A stretch of DNA of 64,000 nucleotides, taken from the NCBI RefSeq assembly GCF_017745675.1, contig NZ_JAFLJM010000005.1:1-64000 (forward strand). Reading direction: 5' to 3'. This document shows, piece by piece, positions 34,873 to 43,546 of this stretch; positions within the stretch are counted from its first letter, which is position 1; the number at the start of each line of letters is the position of its first letter. This DNA is from Alkalihalobacillus sp. BA299 (GTDB lineage Bacteria > Bacillota > Bacilli > Bacillales > Bacillaceae_F). The translations under genes were made by a program, and so were the position numbers. The notes below the pieces were generated by a model. It saw only the letters and a list, made by a program, of their open reading frames with translations. It was not told the origin of the DNA and did no database searches.

Positions 34873-36447
34873 TTATCTATAAAACTGAAGGATATATTCT
34901 TTTAAATCAACAATCCGAGGATTGTCAAGCTGTTTATCAGTACCGGCAATCACGATGGCTGCTAACGTATCATTTTTGTGTAAACCACCGTGTTCACCAC
35001 CGTCGACATGAAGTGGAGCTCCTTCTGAGTGAAAAGTATGACCTGGTTTTGCTGTCAGAACAACAGCTGGATGGGAATTACTATTTAATGCACTAATGAG
35101 TTGATTTAAAACGTCTGGATAATCAGTGTACTTCAAGGTTGTTTGATTGACTTCAGTGTCAATTCCGACTATTTTTTCATTTCCTTCCCATTCCCAAGTC
35201 TGGTTGTACCGATCCACCCACTGTCCCCCAGGCCTGAATCGAAACCCTTCATTATAATCTGGTGAAATCACATATACCCAATTTTCATCCATCCAAGAAG
35301 CAAATTGGATGCGTCTATCAACCATGGCTGCTTCTGCTAGTCGAGGTAATAACTCAATCTCTTGCATCGGATAGATGTAGGACATTCGGTGATTGTTAGC
35401 AATTACAATCTCTCCATGACCAATGTGATCCGTTAAGGGGGCTATTGAATATTCACTATAGATTTCATCTAATGGGATTGCCATAGACAGTTCATCATCT
35501 AACATCTTATCTTGACTATGATCTCCAAAAACGATAAATATATTTTCCTCTAATGCTTTATCCCAGCTTTCATAACTATTCAATATTTCTTGAAATAAAT
35601 TTTCTGCTCTTTCAAAGCCGGCGCGGTAATGTGGACTATGATTATGAGCGTCCTTATCGAAGGTAGGTAAAAATACAGTTAAAAAATCAGGTTGTTCCCC
35701 TTTTTTTATCATTTCACTTACTACTTTCACCGAATATTCATCATTTAAGCCAAAATTAGATATGAAGGTGTCGGGTAATTCTTTATTTTCAATGACTTTC
35801 GGTTTGACAGCACTCCCGAATGCTAATAAGTCAGGCCCTTTTGTTTGGAGGGATTCGTTTAAGTTTAACCATTGATCGAGAAGTACAGGAAGTGTCATAT
35901 CGTGCATTGTTTGACCGCGATAAATTAAAAAGTTAACAGAGCCTGTAGAATATTTTTTCTGTTGTAATGCTTCATGAATAGTTGTCACTTTAGGATTTAA
36001 ATGTGAGTTGTTTAGGTGATATAAAGAGTCCATTAAACTTTGCTTCATTCCTAATTTGACCATTTTTCCAAAAGTTGAACCGTAATCAACAATGCGATTT
36101 TCATCTGGTTTGTACCAAACGAGCCCCGGGACATGATGTTTACTCGGCATTTCTCCTGTCATGAGTGTACTCTCAATAACGACAGACATAGATGGAAACG
36201 GAGCTACTAAGTCTTTATGATACTGGCCATTTTCAATTAAAAACTCAAGGGCGGGAATTTTTCCTTTTTCAAGGCTATTATCAATTAATGATCCCATCAT
36301 AGAATCAATCATAACAAGAATGACTTTTTTATTTGGCTTAATTTCATCTTTTTCAAGTTGTTGGATAGATGCATTACCTTGGTTGTTTGCTCCTTGACAT
36401 GCTGATACGAATAAAAGGATTAATAAGATAATTATCCGAAGACGCAT
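34873..36447 (-). CDS. Alkaline-phosphatase-superfamily lipoprotein (type I phosphodiesterase-like)
   Basis: The 524-residue product has a lipoprotein signal (L-F-V-S-A-C, cysteine about residue 17) and a catalytic domain of the alkaline phosphatase/nucleotide pyrophosphatase superfamily. Metal-site and nucleophile motifs are V-M-I-D-S-M-M-G-S, F-P-S-M-S-V-V-I-E-S-T-L-M-T-G, D-K-D-A-H-N-H-S, F-G-D-H-S-Q-D and G-G-E-H-G-G-L-H. It is probably anchored outside the cytoplasmic membrane; the substrate is unknown. ATG 36447 follows GGAGTGAG; an open extension overlaps the upstream gene. It lies 4 bases after the DUF421 gene, so they are cotranscribed. Confidence 0.82.
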   Translation of the reverse strand: MRLRIIILLILLFVSACQGANNQGNASIQQLEKDEIKPNKKVILVMIDSMMGSLIDNSLEKGKIPALEFLIENGQYHKDLVAPFPSMSVVIESTLMTGEMPSKHHVPGLVWYKPDENRIVDYGSTFGKMVKLGMKQSLMDSLYHLNNSHLNPKVTTIHEALQQKKYSTGSVNFLIYRGQTMHDMTLPVLLDQWLNLNESLQTKGPDLLAFGSAVKPKVIENKELPDTFISNFGLNDEYSVKVVSEMIKKGEQPDFLTVFLPTFDKDAHNHSPHYRAGFERAENLFQEILNSYESWDKALEENIFIVFGDHSQDKMLDDELSMAIPLDEIYSEYSIAPLTDHIGHGEIVIANNHRMSYIYPMQEIELLPRLAEAAMVDRRIQFASWMDENWVYVISPDYNEGFRFRPGGQWVDRYNQTWEWEGNEKIVGIDTEVNQTTLKYTDYPDVLNQLISALNSNSHPAVVLTAKPGHTFHSEGAPLHVDGGEHGGLHKNDTLAAIVIAGTDKQLDNPRIVDLKEYILQFYR

Positions 36448-36451
36448 ATTC

Positions 36452-37141
36452 TCACTCCTTATGATAGGTATTAATATAAAGTGATTCTCCTTCCAGCCAT
36501 TCTGCATAGAGCACTTCCTTTTCATCTGTAATCCCGTGTGCAAACAATTGATGTTTCAGCCATGCTAAGTTATATCCAGTTTCTTTTAAATTGTTATAAA
36601 GAATTTCACCATCTAGTATTAACGTTATTGGGAGATAAACCTTTTGTGGTGTTAGGTTTAAATCCTTTTTTATCGGTTGATCATAGTTCGATTTTTTTAA
36701 AATACTTACAGAACCATTTGATTCTAAAATGCCATATTCCACTTCACGAACTGAAAAAACATCTTTTTGTCGTAATAAGTGTTGAAGTTGATTAATATCG
36801 AGATGGTTATCCTTTAATTGTTGATAATCGATTTTTCCTTCTCTAATAACAATTGCTGGTTTCCCTTCTAAAATACTTCTTGTTGATTTATACTTTTGTG
36901 TAACCCACTCAACAGAATAAATAAGTGTTCCCCAGATTAAAACGGCATAAAGCACATATTGAACACCGATCTCTTTATCATAAATTGCGTTACCAACAAG
37001 TTCCCCTAAAACGAGTGCAGAAATAAAGTCAAAGGGGGTAAGCTGTGTGATTTGCGTTTTCCCTAAAACTTTTGTAATCAATAACAGTGCAAAAAAACCA
37101 ATAACAAGTTCAGTCGTCAAATAGAAAAAGTTTGTATTCAA
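36452..37141 (-). CDS. YetF-type DUF421 membrane protein
   Basis: This 229-residue protein has three N-terminal membrane segments (about 10-25, 38-52 and 58-78) followed by a soluble DUF421 domain with L-T-P-F-D-F-I-S-A-L-V-L-G and R-E-V-E-Y-G-I-L-E-S-N-G motifs. The start is TTG with GAGGG 8 bases upstream. B. subtilis has several YetF homologues; related proteins with an added DUF1657 domain occur in spoVA2 operons, such as the one at 40744. Function is unknown. Confidence 0.88.
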   Translation of the reverse strand: MNTNFFYLTTELVIGFFALLLITKVLGKTQITQLTPFDFISALVLGELVGNAIYDKEIGVQYVLYAVLIWGTLIYSVEWVTQKYKSTRSILEGKPAIVIREGKIDYQQLKDNHLDINQLQHLLRQKDVFSVREVEYGILESNGSVSILKKSNYDQPIKKDLNLTPQKVYLPITLILDGEILYNNLKETGYNLAWLKHQLFAHGITDEKEVLYAEWLEGESLYINTYHKE

Positions 37142-37206
37142 TCGTTTTCCCTCAACATAAAAAGTTTCTTTTAGAATGTCCCATCATTGGAATAATTACT
37201 CAAAAA

Positions 37207-37241
37207 AAAGGAGTGAGCGTTAATGCTCAACTCCTTTCATT
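37207..37241 (-). terminator. Leftward terminator of the 37.2-37.7 kb gene
   Basis: On the minus strand AAAGGAGTTGAGC pairs with GCTCACTCCTTT and is followed by eight Ts. The stem contains the end and stop codon of the gene. Confidence 0.75.
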
Positions 37242-37744
37242 TGTTTAAGTAAGTGATCAATCTTTGGAATTAATTGGTTAGATGCATTTAGAATGGTGTG
37301 AACTTCGCTTCCTTTTAAATCCACGGCTCCTTTAAACACTGTTTTAATTTTCCCTTGCTCAGTTCTCCAATAAGTATCAACATACTGGTGAAATAGATCC
37401 CAAATAGAGGCGATGGCTTCAAGCTGCATCGGAGAAAAAGATTCACTAAGTTCTTTTGCGGTTAAACCGTGTGAAAAAGGAGCATCCTCAATCGCTCTTG
37501 GGTGTAGGTTACTCACCTGTTTTGCTATGGCATCACGCAATTGTAAGGCTTGAAGAAAAACGTAGGATCTTCTTTCATCAATAAGTTGATCATTTTTTTG
37601 TAGTTGAAGGACTTGGGAATTTTCCAATAAGTAAATTTGCTGTTTTAAAAATTTTTGTTGTGTTTTTATGGAATGACATAGTCGAATAAGCATGATTAAA
37701 ATAAATAAATTGACAAGAAGTATGGCAGATATAAGTAAAAGCAT
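37220..37744 (-). CDS. Unknown membrane-anchored helical protein
   Basis: I do not recognise a family. From ATG 37744 (GGAGTG 5 bases upstream) the 174-residue product has one N-terminal membrane helix (about 3-22), a likely coiled coil (K-T-Q-Q-K-F-L-K-Q-Q-I-Y-L-L-E-N) and a helical, soluble remainder with the odd stretch S-H-G-L-T-A-K-E-L. It is divergent from the spoVA2-type operon, about 100 bases apart, so regulatory sequence is shared. It could be part of the same spore-related module, but this is inference from position only. Confidence 0.7.
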   Translation of the reverse strand: MLLLISAILLVNLFILIMLIRLCHSIKTQQKFLKQQIYLLENSQVLQLQKNDQLIDERRSYVFLQALQLRDAIAKQVSNLHPRAIEDAPFSHGLTAKELSESFSPMQLEAIASIWDLFHQYVDTYWRTEQGKIKTVFKGAVDLKGSEVHTILNASNQLIPKIDHLLKQMKGVEH

Positions 37745-37846
37745 TTTTGACACTCCAAGCATATTCCAGTTTTTTACTACTATTTTTTTGCGCTTATAAT
37801 CAAATATTAACACCGTACCAATTTTTAATATCAAGGAGGAACTATT

Positions 37847-38050
37847 ATGACGGTAGCAAGTCAAGTAAAACAAACACTAGCTGGGTTAAAAAGTGCACAA
37901 GCAAGTTTTGAAACATTTGCGCTTCAGACAGAAAATCAACAAGCAAAACAAATGTTTCAAAATTTAGCACAACAGACACAAGGTATTGTTGACACATTAA
38001 CCCCACGCTTACAAGAAATCCAGCAAGAAGAACCACAATATAATGATTAA
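37847..38050 (+). CDS. DUF1657 small protein, first gene of spoVA2-type operon
   Basis: This 67-residue helical protein begins M-T-V-A-S-Q-V-K-Q-T-L and ends E-E-P-Q-Y-N, the DUF1657 pattern. Such proteins accompany extra spoVA operons (spoVA2mob type) in Bacillus. AAGGAGG precedes the ATG. A strong hairpin between it and the next gene suggests it is made in excess over the rest. Confidence 0.9.
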   Translation: MTVASQVKQTLAGLKSAQASFETFALQTENQQAKQMFQNLAQQTQGIVDTLTPRLQEIQQEEPQYND

Positions 38051-38059
38051 TACGTTATT

Positions 38060-38092
38060 AAACAAGGTTGATGTATCCACGTCAACCTTGTT
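38060..38092 (+). terminator. Intercistronic terminator after the first DUF1657 gene
   Basis: ACAAGGTTGA pairs with TCAACCTTGT across an 11-base loop, then TCTACC. The stem is perfect but the T-tract is poor, so partial termination is likely. Confidence 0.6.
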
Positions 38093-38187
38093 CTACCAAT
38101 TATAACAGTGAAATCATACGATTACATAATAAACAGGGATATTTGTCAAACTATCATTAATACGAAGCTAAGAATAGGATGGTTTAT

Positions 38188-38634
38188 ATGAATAATCACT
38201 ATTTGCTTTTTTTGAACATATTGGTTATAGCTAGTATTTTCACCGGTTGTGGTCAAATGAATTTGCAGCAAAAAGAGATAACACCTCTTTTTGTTGGTGA
38301 AGAAGCAATGGTTGATCAAACGAAAGCCGATCATGCAAAAAAGATTATTCTTTCGATGGATGAAGTGATTGAAGTGCGAGGAGTGTCAAATGAAGAAAAT
38401 ATCTACATTGCTCCATCCGTTAAGCACTTTGATCGATTGCATCTAAATGGTATTCGTTCTGATGGGTTTGCTCGAATAAAAAAACGGTATCCAAACGCAA
38501 AAGTTCATGTTTCTACGGATAAAAAAATATTTATGGAGCTTGAAAAGTTAGAGAACGAACTGAAGGAAAAAAGAATTTCAAAAGAAGATTTTACTAAGCG
38601 TTTAAAAAAATTAGAGGAAGATATGAAAGGGTAA
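38188..38634 (+). CDS. YhcN/YlaJ-type sporulation lipoprotein
   Basis: The 148-residue protein has a lipoprotein signal (I-F-T-G-C, cysteine near residue 21) and a YhcN/YlaJ-like domain with A-K-K-I-I-L-S-M-D-E-V-I-E-V-R-G and a charged C-terminal helix. Such lipoproteins sit on the spore inner membrane. ATG 38188 is preferred over 38179, since AGGA lies 8 bases upstream. It is the second gene of the spoVA2-type cluster. Confidence 0.85.
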   Translation: MNNHYLLFLNILVIASIFTGCGQMNLQQKEITPLFVGEEAMVDQTKADHAKKIILSMDEVIEVRGVSNEENIYIAPSVKHFDRLHLNGIRSDGFARIKKRYPNAKVHVSTDKKIFMELEKLENELKEKRISKEDFTKRLKKLEEDMKG

Positions 38635-38644
38635 GTGAGAATAA

Positions 38645-39124
38645 ATGTCCGATCAAATAAAAAAAAATCTAACCCCAGTACAACAAGAATATCAAAAATT
38701 TTCTAGTGAACATGAAATAAAAAGACCTGTTTTTAAGAATTGTATCCGAGCGTTTTTTATTGGTGGGCTTATTTGTTTAATTGGACAGTTTGTACAAACT
38801 TTTTTTTACACATATTTTGATTTTACAGAACGCACAGCTGGAAATCCAACCGTGGCATTTATGATTTTTCTTGCTGTAATATTAACTGGATTTGGAGTTT
38901 ATGACCGATTTGCACAGTTTGCGGGTGCAGGAACAGCAGTACCTGTAACAGGTTTTGCCAATTCTATTGCAAGTGCTGCTATTGAACATCGAACAGAAGG
39001 CTATGTACTCGGTGTAGGCGGGAATATGTTTAAGTTAGCAGGTTCTGTCATCGTATTTGGGACGGTAGCAGCTTTTGTGATTGCTATTATTAAAACGATT
39101 TTAATCCAATGGGGGGGATTATAA
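38645..39124 (+). CDS. spoVAC2: SpoVAC paralogue of the spoVA2-type operon
   Basis: The 159-residue membrane protein shares F-A-G-A-G-T-A-V-P-V-T-G-F-A-N-S and overall layout with the SpoVAC at 17221. In characterised spoVA2 operons the paralogous SpoVAC-AD-AEb set modifies spore heat resistance and germination. The next gene starts at the base after its stop. The symbol is a label for the second copy. Confidence 0.93.
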   Translation: MSDQIKKNLTPVQQEYQKFSSEHEIKRPVFKNCIRAFFIGGLICLIGQFVQTFFYTYFDFTERTAGNPTVAFMIFLAVILTGFGVYDRFAQFAGAGTAVPVTGFANSIASAAIEHRTEGYVLGVGGNMFKLAGSVIVFGTVAAFVIAIIKTILIQWGGL

Positions 39125-40132
39125 ATGCTAACAGGTCATCGAACTTGGGTATTTGAAAATAAACCTGTTATTTTATCTACTGGCACGATCGGTGGACCTT
39201 TTGAAGCAAATGGAAGCATCCCCGATGATTTTGATACACTCCATGAAGATTTGTGGATGGGACAAGACTCATATGAGAAAGCACATCGTGTATTATTTGA
39301 GGAAGCTTGTAGTAAAGCGATTGAAAAAAGCGGAATAGAAAAAGAGTCAGTTGAATTTATTATTGCTGGTGATCTAGTCAATCAAATTACACCAACGAGT
39401 TTTGCCTGCCGAACGTTAAGTATCCCATATATTGGGTTATTTGGAGCTTGTTCTACATCAATGGAAGGGCTAGCGCTATCAGCCTTTATTTTAAATGGCG
39501 GGGGAGCAAACTATATTTTAACGGGTTCTTCAAGTCATAATGCAGCTGTAGAGAAACAATTTCGATACCCTACTGAATACGGTGCGCAAAAACCACCTAC
39601 TGCTCAATGGACAGTTACAGCGTCAGGAGTTGGTTTATTAGGAAAAACAGGTAGCGGACCGAGAGTTACCTCTGCAACGATCGGAAGGGTTGTTGATATG
39701 GGATTAAGTGATCCGTTTAATATGGGAGGAGCGATGGCACCTGCTGCTGTAGATACGATTGAAGCTCACTTAAGGGATTTAGAGATTCGTCCTGACTATT
39801 ATGATCTTATTGCAACAGGAGATTTAGGAAAGATCGGACATTCAATAGCGATTGATTTACTAGCTAAACATGGATTTCAGCTGACAGACGAGCAATTTCA
39901 AGATTGTGGATTGTTGATTTACCGTGAAGGTCAACCTGTGCTAGCTGGAGCAAGTGGATCAGGATGTTCAGCCGCAGTTACATATGGACATTTAATCAAT
40001 CGTATGAAGCGAGGAGAAATTAAAAGGATGCTAATCGTCGCAACAGGAGCTCTATTATCACCTTTATCATTTCAGCAAAAAGAAACGATTCCATGTATCG
40101 CCCACGCAGTTGCAATAGAAGCAGGGAGGTGA
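39125..40132 (+). CDS. spoVAD2: SpoVAD paralogue of the spoVA2-type operon
   Basis: This 335-residue thiolase-fold protein is parallel to SpoVAD at 17779, with G-A-C-S-T-S-M-E-G, S-S-H-N-A, Q-F-R-Y-P-T-E-Y-G and A-S-G-S-G-C-S-A. It probably binds dipicolinate like the main copy. It directly abuts spoVAC2. Confidence 0.93.
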   Translation: MLTGHRTWVFENKPVILSTGTIGGPFEANGSIPDDFDTLHEDLWMGQDSYEKAHRVLFEEACSKAIEKSGIEKESVEFIIAGDLVNQITPTSFACRTLSIPYIGLFGACSTSMEGLALSAFILNGGGANYILTGSSSHNAAVEKQFRYPTEYGAQKPPTAQWTVTASGVGLLGKTGSGPRVTSATIGRVVDMGLSDPFNMGGAMAPAAVDTIEAHLRDLEIRPDYYDLIATGDLGKIGHSIAIDLLAKHGFQLTDEQFQDCGLLIYREGQPVLAGASGSGCSAAVTYGHLINRMKRGEIKRMLIVATGALLSPLSFQQKETIPCIAHAVAIEAGR

Positions 40133-40141
40133 CAATGAAGA

Positions 40142-40492
40142 ATGATATTCTTTTGGGCGTTTGTTGTTGGAGGACTTATTTGTGTGTTTGGTCAAGTTTT
40201 AATGGACGTCGTTAAATTAACACCTGCCCATACGATGAGTACTTTAGTAGTGACTGGGGCAATTTTTGATGGTTTTGGATTGTATGAACCGCTTATTGAC
40301 TTTGCGGGTGCTGGAGCAACAGTACCAATAACAAGCTTTGGTAATGCCCTTGTTCATGGAGCGATGGCTGAAGCAGAACAGCATGGTTTAGTGGGGGTCA
40401 TCACTGGAATTTTTGAAGTAACAAGTGCAGGGATTTCAGCTGCTATTATATTTGGTTTTTTTGCAGCGTTAATATTTAGGCCAAAAGGATAG
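40142..40492 (+). CDS. spoVAEB2: SpoVAEb paralogue of the spoVA2-type operon
   Basis: This 116-residue membrane protein has [16 protein letters not shown], closely related to the copy at 18795. The nearest ribosome site (GGGAGG) is 12 bases from the chosen ATG, somewhat far. There are no paralogues of SpoVAA, AB, AEa or AF here, which is usual for spoVA2 operons. Confidence 0.92.
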   Translation: MIFFWAFVVGGLICVFGQVLMDVVKLTPAHTMSTLVVTGAIFDGFGLYEPLIDFAGAGATVPITSFGNALVHGAMAEAEQHGLVGVITGIFEVTSAGISAAIIFGFFAALIFRPKG

Positions 40493-40504
40493 TGAGGGAT
40501 TAAT

Positions 40505-40711
40505 ATGACAGTAGCTTCACAGGTGAAACAATGTCTTTCTACCTTAAAAGGGATTGAAGCTTCATTAAATACATTTTCGATTGAAACGGAAAACGAAGAA
40601 GCACGCAAAGTTTTTCATGAAACGTGTTTAACGACTAGAAAAGTGATTGGTGATGTCGAAAAGAGGATTGGAGAGCTTGAACGAGAAGAGCCTCAATATA
40701 ACGGCTTCTAG
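40505..40711 (+). CDS. DUF1657 small protein, second copy
   Basis: The 68-residue product starts M-T-V-A-S-Q-V-K-Q-C-L and ends E-E-P-Q-Y-N-G-F, paralogous to the gene at 37847. It starts 12 bases after spoVAEB2 and 33 bases before the DUF421-DUF1657 gene. Confidence 0.9.
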   Translation: MTVASQVKQCLSTLKGIEASLNTFSIETENEEARKVFHETCLTTRKVIGDVEKRIGELEREEPQYNGF

Positions 40712-40743
40712 ATCGGATGAACGAATGAAAGGAGGGTGCTCAA

Positions 40744-41601
40744 TTGCCAGGTTGGTTAGAAATTGTTATTCGGTCCACCTTGGGGATAATTATCGTTTTG
40801 TTTGGAGCGAAACTTTTTGTACGAAAAGCATTAGGCGAGCTTTCTTATTTTGAGTTTATCGCAGCTGCCGCAGTTGCAATTATTGTTGGCGTTGGTTCGA
40901 TCGCCTTAAGTATTCCACCAGGTCATCTTGTAATCGCTTTACTTTTATGGATTTTAATTCCGTATTTATTTGGTATCCTGTCAATGAAGAGCTTAACGTT
41001 TCGAAATATCGTCGGTGGTAAAGGGATTCCGATCATTAAAGATGGGAAAGTACTTGAAGACAATATGAAACAACATCGTTATACAACCGATGAGTTGCTT
41101 AGTAAGTTACGGACAAAAAATGTATTTCGGGTTGCGGATGTGGAGTTCGCGGTATTAGAACCGAGCGGTAATCTTAATGTTTTATTGAAAAAAGACTATC
41201 AACCATTAACGCCAAAAGATATGCAAATTCAAGTGGCTCCGATCAAGCAGCCAGAAACAGTTATCATGGATGGCAAAATATTAGATGAACCATTATCGAC
41301 AATCGGCTTTAATCGCAGGTGGCTAGAGCATGAATTAGATAAAATTGGCGTAGCGATTGAAAATGTGTATTTAGGTCAAGTTGATTCTTATGGTGAGTTA
41401 ACTGTAGATGTATTTGATGATTTGATCGAAATTCCAGAGCCAGTTGAAAAACCATTATTATTCGCAGCGGTTAAAAAATGCCAAGCTGACTTAGAAGTTT
41501 TTTCAATGGAAACAGAGTGTAAACAAACAAAAAAAATGTACCAGCGATGTGCTAAAGAAATGGAAGATGTAATGCAAAAATTAAAACCACTGTTAAAATA
41601 A
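40744..41601 (+). CDS. DUF421-DUF1657 fusion membrane protein (2Duf-like)
   Basis: The 285-residue protein combines N-terminal membrane segments and a DUF421 domain (F-E-F-I-A-A-A-A-V-A; R-V-A-D-V-E-F-A-V-L-E-P-S-G) with a C-terminal DUF1657 region from about 235 (K-C-Q-A-D-L-E-V-F-S-M-E-T-E). This architecture is the 2Duf protein of spoVA2mob operons, reported as a main contributor to high spore heat resistance. The start is TTG with AGGAGGG 8 bases upstream. A terminator follows. Confidence 0.9.
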   Translation: MPGWLEIVIRSTLGIIIVLFGAKLFVRKALGELSYFEFIAAAAVAIIVGVGSIALSIPPGHLVIALLLWILIPYLFGILSMKSLTFRNIVGGKGIPIIKDGKVLEDNMKQHRYTTDELLSKLRTKNVFRVADVEFAVLEPSGNLNVLLKKDYQPLTPKDMQIQVAPIKQPETVIMDGKILDEPLSTIGFNRRWLEHELDKIGVAIENVYLGQVDSYGELTVDVFDDLIEIPEPVEKPLLFAAVKKCQADLEVFSMETECKQTKKMYQRCAKEMEDVMQKLKPLLK

Positions 41602-41632
41602 GAGGCGGTAGATGGAGTCTGCCTCTTATTTT
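41600..41632 (+). terminator. spoVA2-type operon terminator
   Basis: AAGAGGC pairs with GCCTCTT across a 14-base loop, followed by ATTTTCTTTTC. Confidence 0.7.
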
Positions 41633-41750
41633 CTTTTCTATCCTCTACGACTTAAGAGGTGAGATAAACTCTTGCTTTTCTTTTGAATTTTATATCCTCA
41701 TTTGTTACTGGATATTCCATTTATATTGTATAACTCATGGACAAATTTGT

Positions 41751-41778
41751 TCATACTTCATTCTCTTTCGCATACACT
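41751..41778 (+). promoter_or_regulatory. Candidate sigma-E promoter of dacB
   Basis: CATACACT at 41771-41778 is an exact sigma-E -10 element. TCATACT lies 13 bases upstream as a near-consensus -35. dacB-spmAB is a sigma-E operon in B. subtilis. Confidence 0.65.
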
Positions 41779-41809
41779 TGTACAAACTACTATTCAGGCG
41801 GGGATTTAT

Positions 41810-42964
41810 ATGTACATGAGAAAAAAAGCACTAATATTATATTTATCTATTAGTTTATTATTTTCTACATTTTCATTCTCGGATCAAGGAGAAGCTTTTT
41901 CAGTCTCCGCTCAAGGTGCAATTCTGATAGAACAGTCTTCTGGGCGTGTATTATATGGAAAAAATGAACACCAACAAATGAGAATCGCTAGTATTACTAA
42001 AATTATGACAGCTATCCTTGCTATTGAATCAGGAAATATGGATGAATACGTAAAAGTTTCAAGCCGAGCGGAAGGGACAGAGGGATCTTCACTTTACTTA
42101 AAAGCTGGTGAAAAAATAAAATTAGAAGATTTAGTATATGGCCTTATGCTTCGCTCGGGAAATGATGCAGCTGTTGCTATTGCAGAACATGTCGGTGGTA
42201 GTTTAGAAGGGTTTGTTTACTTAATGAATGTTAAGGCACAAGAAATAGGGATGAGTCGAACGGTTTTTTCTAACCCGCATGGATTAGATGACCATGAAGA
42301 GCATTATTCAACTGCATATGATATGGCGATTTTAACGCAATATGCGATGCAAAACGAACAGTATCAAAAAATTTCAGCTACTAAAACATATAAAGCTGCT
42401 AGAGAAGGGGATGTATACAGTTATTGGCAAAATAAAAATAGGCTATTAACTCAGTTATACAAATATTCAACGGGTGGAAAAACGGGGTTTACAAAAAGAG
42501 CAAAACGTACTCTTGTTTCGACGGCAACTAAAGAAGGTCTTGATTTAATTTGTGTGACTTTAAATGCACCTAGTGACTGGCATGATCATATGAATCTTTT
42601 TAATTCGGCATTTGATCGTTATAAGCTGGAAACGCTCGCAGAGGAAGGAACGGTTGACGGAATTCAAGATGAGTTTTACCGAGATAAAGTGTATATACCA
42701 TATACTTTTAAGTACCCGTTAACCGAAGCGGAAAAAGGTGAGGTAAAAAAAGATATTACATTATATCGGCCACCAAAAGGTGAAGAAGCAAGAAATATTT
42801 ATATGCCCCAGCCTGTAGGAAAGCTATCGATTTCGATGAAAGGTGAAACATTAAATACGATCCCGCTTTATTTTTTAACACCTATTGAGGAGGAAAAACA
42901 AGGATTTTGGTCTCGAATAAAGCAAATTTTCTTTCTCACATTGGGAGTGAAAATCATTGATTAA
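41810..42964 (+). CDS. dacB: Sporulation D-alanyl-D-alanine carboxypeptidase DacB (PBP5*)
   Basis: DacB trims cortex peptidoglycan peptides in the mother cell and controls cross-linking. The 384-residue protein starts with a signal peptide (about 1-30) and has S-I-T-K with the active serine, S-G-N-D and K-T-G-F, then the C-terminal beta domain and an amphipathic end. ATG 41810 follows GGCGGGG; a longer open frame has no site. It overlaps spmA by 8 bases. Confidence 0.93.
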   Translation: MYMRKKALILYLSISLLFSTFSFSDQGEAFSVSAQGAILIEQSSGRVLYGKNEHQQMRIASITKIMTAILAIESGNMDEYVKVSSRAEGTEGSSLYLKAGEKIKLEDLVYGLMLRSGNDAAVAIAEHVGGSLEGFVYLMNVKAQEIGMSRTVFSNPHGLDDHEEHYSTAYDMAILTQYAMQNEQYQKISATKTYKAAREGDVYSYWQNKNRLLTQLYKYSTGGKTGFTKRAKRTLVSTATKEGLDLICVTLNAPSDWHDHMNLFNSAFDRYKLETLAEEGTVDGIQDEFYRDKVYIPYTFKYPLTEAEKGEVKKDITLYRPPKGEEARNIYMPQPVGKLSISMKGETLNTIPLYFLTPIEEEKQGFWSRIKQIFFLTLGVKIID

Positions 42965-43544
42965 TATCATTTGGGTATCCATGCTCGTAATAGGACTTAT
43001 CTTTGCAGGAATTAATGGAAAAATGTCTCAAGTTAATGAGGCAATCTTTGTAGGTGCAAAGGATGCGGTGACGATTTGTTTCGGTTTAATTAGTATTCTT
43101 GTCTTTTGGTTAGGAATGATGAAGATAGCACAAAGTGCAGGCTTATTAGACGGGCTAGCTAAAATACTTAGGCCGATTGCTACTAGGCTATTTCCAGAAG
43201 TACCTAGTAATCATCCTGCTATGGGTTATATTCTTTCAAATATGACAGCCAATATGTTTGGTCTAGGCAATGCAGCAACCCCGATGGGAATAAAAGCGAT
43301 GCAAGAATTACGTAGGTTAAATGGTGACCGGGACGAAGCAAGTCGTTCAATGATTACCTTACTTGCTATCAATACAGCAAGTATTACGCTCATTCCAACG
43401 ACTGTCATCTCCATTCGAATGAGCTATAATTCTGTGTCACCTACAGAAATTGTCGGGACAACCATACTAGCGACATTATGTTCAACATTAGGCGCAATAT
43501 TAATAGATAGGTATTTTTATTATCGTCGAACGAGGAGGAGGTAA
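42957..43544 (+). CDS. spmA: Spore maturation protein SpmA
   Basis: SpmA is a nucleoside-transporter-like gate protein needed for spore core dehydration. The 195-residue membrane protein has about five membrane segments and the motif N-M-F-G-L-G-N-A-A-T-P-M-G-I-K-A. The start is TTG with GGGAG upstream, inside the end of dacB. spmB follows after 2 bases. Confidence 0.94.
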   Translation: MINIIWVSMLVIGLIFAGINGKMSQVNEAIFVGAKDAVTICFGLISILVFWLGMMKIAQSAGLLDGLAKILRPIATRLFPEVPSNHPAMGYILSNMTANMFGLGNAATPMGIKAMQELRRLNGDRDEASRSMITLLAINTASITLIPTTVISIRMSYNSVSPTEIVGTTILATLCSTLGAILIDRYFYYRRTRRR

Positions 43545-43546
43545 GT

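Noticed and set aside
37745..37846. Sigma-G promoter for the spoVA2-type operon
   Set aside because: No pair of sites with good -10, -35 and spacing could be found by eye, although forespore expression is expected.
40647..40853. 68-codon frame bridging the second DUF1657 gene and the DUF421-DUF1657 gene
   Set aside because: It is out of frame with two well-supported genes and has no homology.
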